From positions 1 to 47,139 of the forward strand of contig JAFGKK010000007.1 in assembly GCA_016928575.1 (NCBI GenBank): a DNA stretch of 47,139 nucleotides, read 5' to 3'. A program made the translations under genes and the position numbers. This document shows positions 45,370-47,139 of this stretch, one piece after another; within the stretch, counting starts at the first letter, position 1, and each line of letters starts with the position of its first letter. This DNA is from Anaerolineales bacterium. Its GTDB lineage: Bacteria > Chloroflexota > Anaerolineae > Anaerolineales > RBG-16-64-43. Under the pieces are notes generated by a model that searched no databases, was not told where the DNA came from, and saw nothing but the letters and a program-made list of their open reading frames with translations.

Positions 45370-47139
45370 TCAAGGATTACCGGTTTTCGGCTTCGGCCCG
45401 GTGTAGTACGGCAATTCCACCGGATTTCCTTCTGCGCCTTTGTAATACGCCTGAGGCGGACAGGGCGAACCGTCCGCCGTATTCACCGTCTGGATAACCG
45501 GCTGGGAGGGAAGCGGTTTGCCGTCCGCGTCCACCACCACCGGCTTCCCGTCCGCGCCGACGTAGATCGAACAGCCGTCCAGCGGCGCCGAATAGGCGGA
45601 TACGGAAACCGGATTCTCTTCCCCGCCCTGGTAATAGATCTTCGGCTCGCAGGGCTGGCCATTCTCATCCACCGTCCGGATGATCGGCTGGGAAGCGAGC
45701 GGCACGCCGTTGGCGTCCACCACCACCGGTTTGCCGTCCGCGCCGGTGTGCAGGTGACAATTCTCCAGATTTTCGGAATAGTACGACATCCCGACCGGTT
45801 CGGCTTCGAAGCCCTGGTAAAACACCTTCGGCTCGCAGGAAGATCCGTCCGGGTTCGTCGTCTGGATGACCGGCTGGACCGCGAGCGGCTTACCGGACGC
45901 GTCCACCACCACCGGCTTCCCGTCCGCGCCGACATGCACCGAACACCCGTCCAGGATGTTTCCGGAATAGTACTTCAGCGCATATCCATTTTTTCCAGAG
46001 CTGTCGAGGGAGATTGTCGGATTCAGAAGGGTTCCGCTTTCATCCTTAAGTTGAATGTGCGGCTGAAGGGCTTTCGGATTGCCGTCCGCATCGACGAGGA
46101 CCGCTTTTCCATCCGCCCCGACGAGGATGGAACAGCCCTGAAGGTAAAGGCCGGCGTCCAAAAAGGTGAACTCCTGCAGTTCGACCGGCTTTTGGTCGGA
46201 GCCGGGATAGTACACCTTCGGCGCGCAGGGCGAGCCGTCCTCCGGATTGGTCATCTGGACGACCGGCTGGAGAGGCAACGGATTTCCATTCATGTCGACG
46301 ACGATCGGTTTGCCGTCCGAATCGATGAATATCGAACAGTTATCCAGAGAATCGCTGTAGTACGGCAATTCCACTCCGTCGGCGCTGCCCGGATAAAAAA
46401 CCGTCGGATCGCAGGGGGAGCCGTCGGCCGGATTGACCGTTTGCACCTGAGGCGGGGATTCCACCGGGTTGCCGTCGGCGTCGACGACAATCATCTTTCC
46501 GTCCGGCCCGATGGCGAGATACCAATCCGGCGGAGGAGTCCACTCCCCGCCTTCCCCCGCGCCCGCCTCGCCGGCGGGCGTCGTTTCCGCTCCGGCGTCC
46601 TCCTCGCCGGCGGTCCCCTCTCCTGCTTCCGGCAAGGGAGCAGGATTCTCCTGACCGGGGAGGGTTATGGGAGTCGCCTCCATTTTTTCGCCGGCCGACT
46701 CCACCGCCGTCCGATCACCGAATTTCACGACGGTTTCCGGCCCCGCACCGCGGACCGCCTGCACATCCGGCAGGTTGATCGGCGTAGCCTTGTCCCCCTC
46801 AGGGCTTCCGGTTATCGATTCCGCCTGGTCCAGATCCCCGCGGACGGCCGGAGGTTCCAACGAAGTCGGCGCTGGAATCGGGACCGGCAGGCTGCTGCCT
46901 TCTTCGGCCGCCGTCGATCTCGGCGAGGGGATCGGGAGCGGCAGGCTGCCGGCTTTTTCCACTCCCGGCGAGGGAAGCGGCACGGGCAAGGTGCTGACTT
47001 CTTCCATCCCCGGTGAGGGAAGCGGCACGGGTAAGGTGCTGACTTCCTCCATCCCCGGCGAGGGAAGCGGCACGGGCAAGGTGCTGACTTCCTCCATCCC
47101 CGGTGAGGGAAGCGGCACGGGTAAGGTGCTGACTTCCTC
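45370..47139 (-). CDS. repeat-rich protein, 5' end beyond the window
   Basis: About 590 residues of a protein whose start lies off the right edge; no in-frame stop or credible start codon occurs before position 47139. The part seen begins with a Pro/Ser tract built of 15-residue repeats (MEEVSTLPVPLPSPG), then an acidic Ala/Pro/Glu linker (about 120-190), then six units of about 62 residues. Each unit reads close to CSIYVGADGKPVVVDADGKP, LPSQPVIQTVN, GSPCxPxxYYxG and ends near a Tyr-Tyr or Phe. Conserved Cys pairs and the DGK/DGN turns suggest a beta-rich, perhaps disulfide-linked extracellular array. No signal peptide can be seen because the N-terminus is missing. No family recognised. Confidence 0.85.
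   Translation of the reverse strand, partial: EEVSTLPVPLPSPGMEEVSTLPVPLPSPGMEEVSTLPVPLPSPGMEEVSTLPVPLPSPGVEKAGSLPLPIPSPRSTAAEEGSSLPVPIPAPTSLEPPAVRGDLDQAESITGSPEGDKATPINLPDVQAVRGAGPETVVKFGDRTAVESAGEKMEATPITLPGQENPAPLPEAGEGTAGEEDAGAETTPAGEAGAGEGGEWTPPPDWYLAIGPDGKMIVVDADGNPVESPPQVQTVNPADGSPCDPTVFYPGSADGVELPYYSDSLDNCSIFIDSDGKPIVVDMNGNPLPLQPVVQMTNPEDGSPCAPKVYYPGSDQKPVELQEFTFLDAGLYLQGCSILVGADGKAVLVDADGNPKALQPHIQLKDESGTLLNPTISLDSSGKNGYALKYYSGNILDGCSVHVGADGKPVVVDASGKPLAVQPVIQTTNPDGSSCEPKVFYQGFEAEPVGMSYYSENLENCHLHTGADGKPVVVDANGVPLASQPIIRTVDENGQPCEPKIYYQGGEENPVSVSAYSAPLDGCSIYVGADGKPVVVDADGKPLPSQPVIQTVNTADGSPCPPQAYYKGAEGNPVELPYYTGPKPKTGNP
46967..47139. repeat. 45-bp in-frame tandem repeats
   Basis: Units begin 46967, 47012, 47057 and 47102 (the last cut by the edge), each 45 bp and almost identical; silent C/T changes alternate (ggcgaggg, ggtgaggg). 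A more diverged unit precedes. They encode the 15-residue Pro/Ser repeat. The array runs to the window edge, so its full number is unknown. Confidence 0.9.

Overview
GC-rich bacterial DNA, most likely from an anaerobe. The signs are a pyruvate:ferredoxin oxidoreductase, two ferrous-iron (Feo) systems, an AmrS-type radical SAM enzyme and a thioferritin-like Dps-like protein. The gene content and the abundant imperfect palindromic repeats suggest a Chloroflexota (Anaerolineae-like) genome, but that is inference; no rRNA is present to settle it.

Layout. 1-1040: tandem 'cttcgtgtcttt' repeats around a GxxExxY protein. 1.1-3.7 kb: a TetR regulator, then a Fur gene under a strong promoter that overlaps a Fur box, translationally coupled to an unusual winged-helix/CDF metal-transporter fusion. 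3.7-17.2 kb: the most striking part, an all-forward block of methyltransferase genes. It holds seven intact ICMT/PEMT-type membrane methyltransferases, one frameshifted copy and one vestigial tail, four class I SAM methyltransferases and three leucine-carboxyl-methyltransferase-like (LCM) enzymes, plus an alpha/beta hydrolase and a membrane-anchored ketopantoate-reductase-like protein. A five-copy hairpin repeat array splits the block. A small decayed gene follows.

17.9-26.7 kb: iron uptake. A FeoA-FeoB fusion gene is followed by a radical SAM gene broken by one stop codon and by AmrS. Facing them is a minus-strand operon: a membrane-anchored DtxR with two FeoA domains, the FeoB G-domain, the FeoB channel, and a soluble DtxR/MntR. 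Its predicted promoter overlaps an IdeR/DtxR-like box. 26.7-29.8 kb: a decayed DUF6064-like gene, a MITE-like element, a thioferritin/Dps-like gene behind a PerR-like operator, PerR, and a cupin. Fur, PerR and two DtxR proteins within 29 kb make this a metal-homeostasis region.

29.9-47.1 kb: mostly housekeeping. A GT39-like membrane glycosyltransferase, tRNA-Pro(CGG) with promoter and terminator, a GAF histidine kinase, inositol-3-phosphate synthase plus DUF6504, DegV, a PAP2 phosphatase, NifJ followed by a dihydroorotate dehydrogenase-like protein, a GT1 glycosyltransferase that may be leaderless, and the C-terminal part of a repeat-rich protein that runs off the right edge.

Four genes look broken (3730, 17263, 20368, 26731). 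They may be decaying accessory genes or base errors in a draft assembly; the sequence alone cannot tell.
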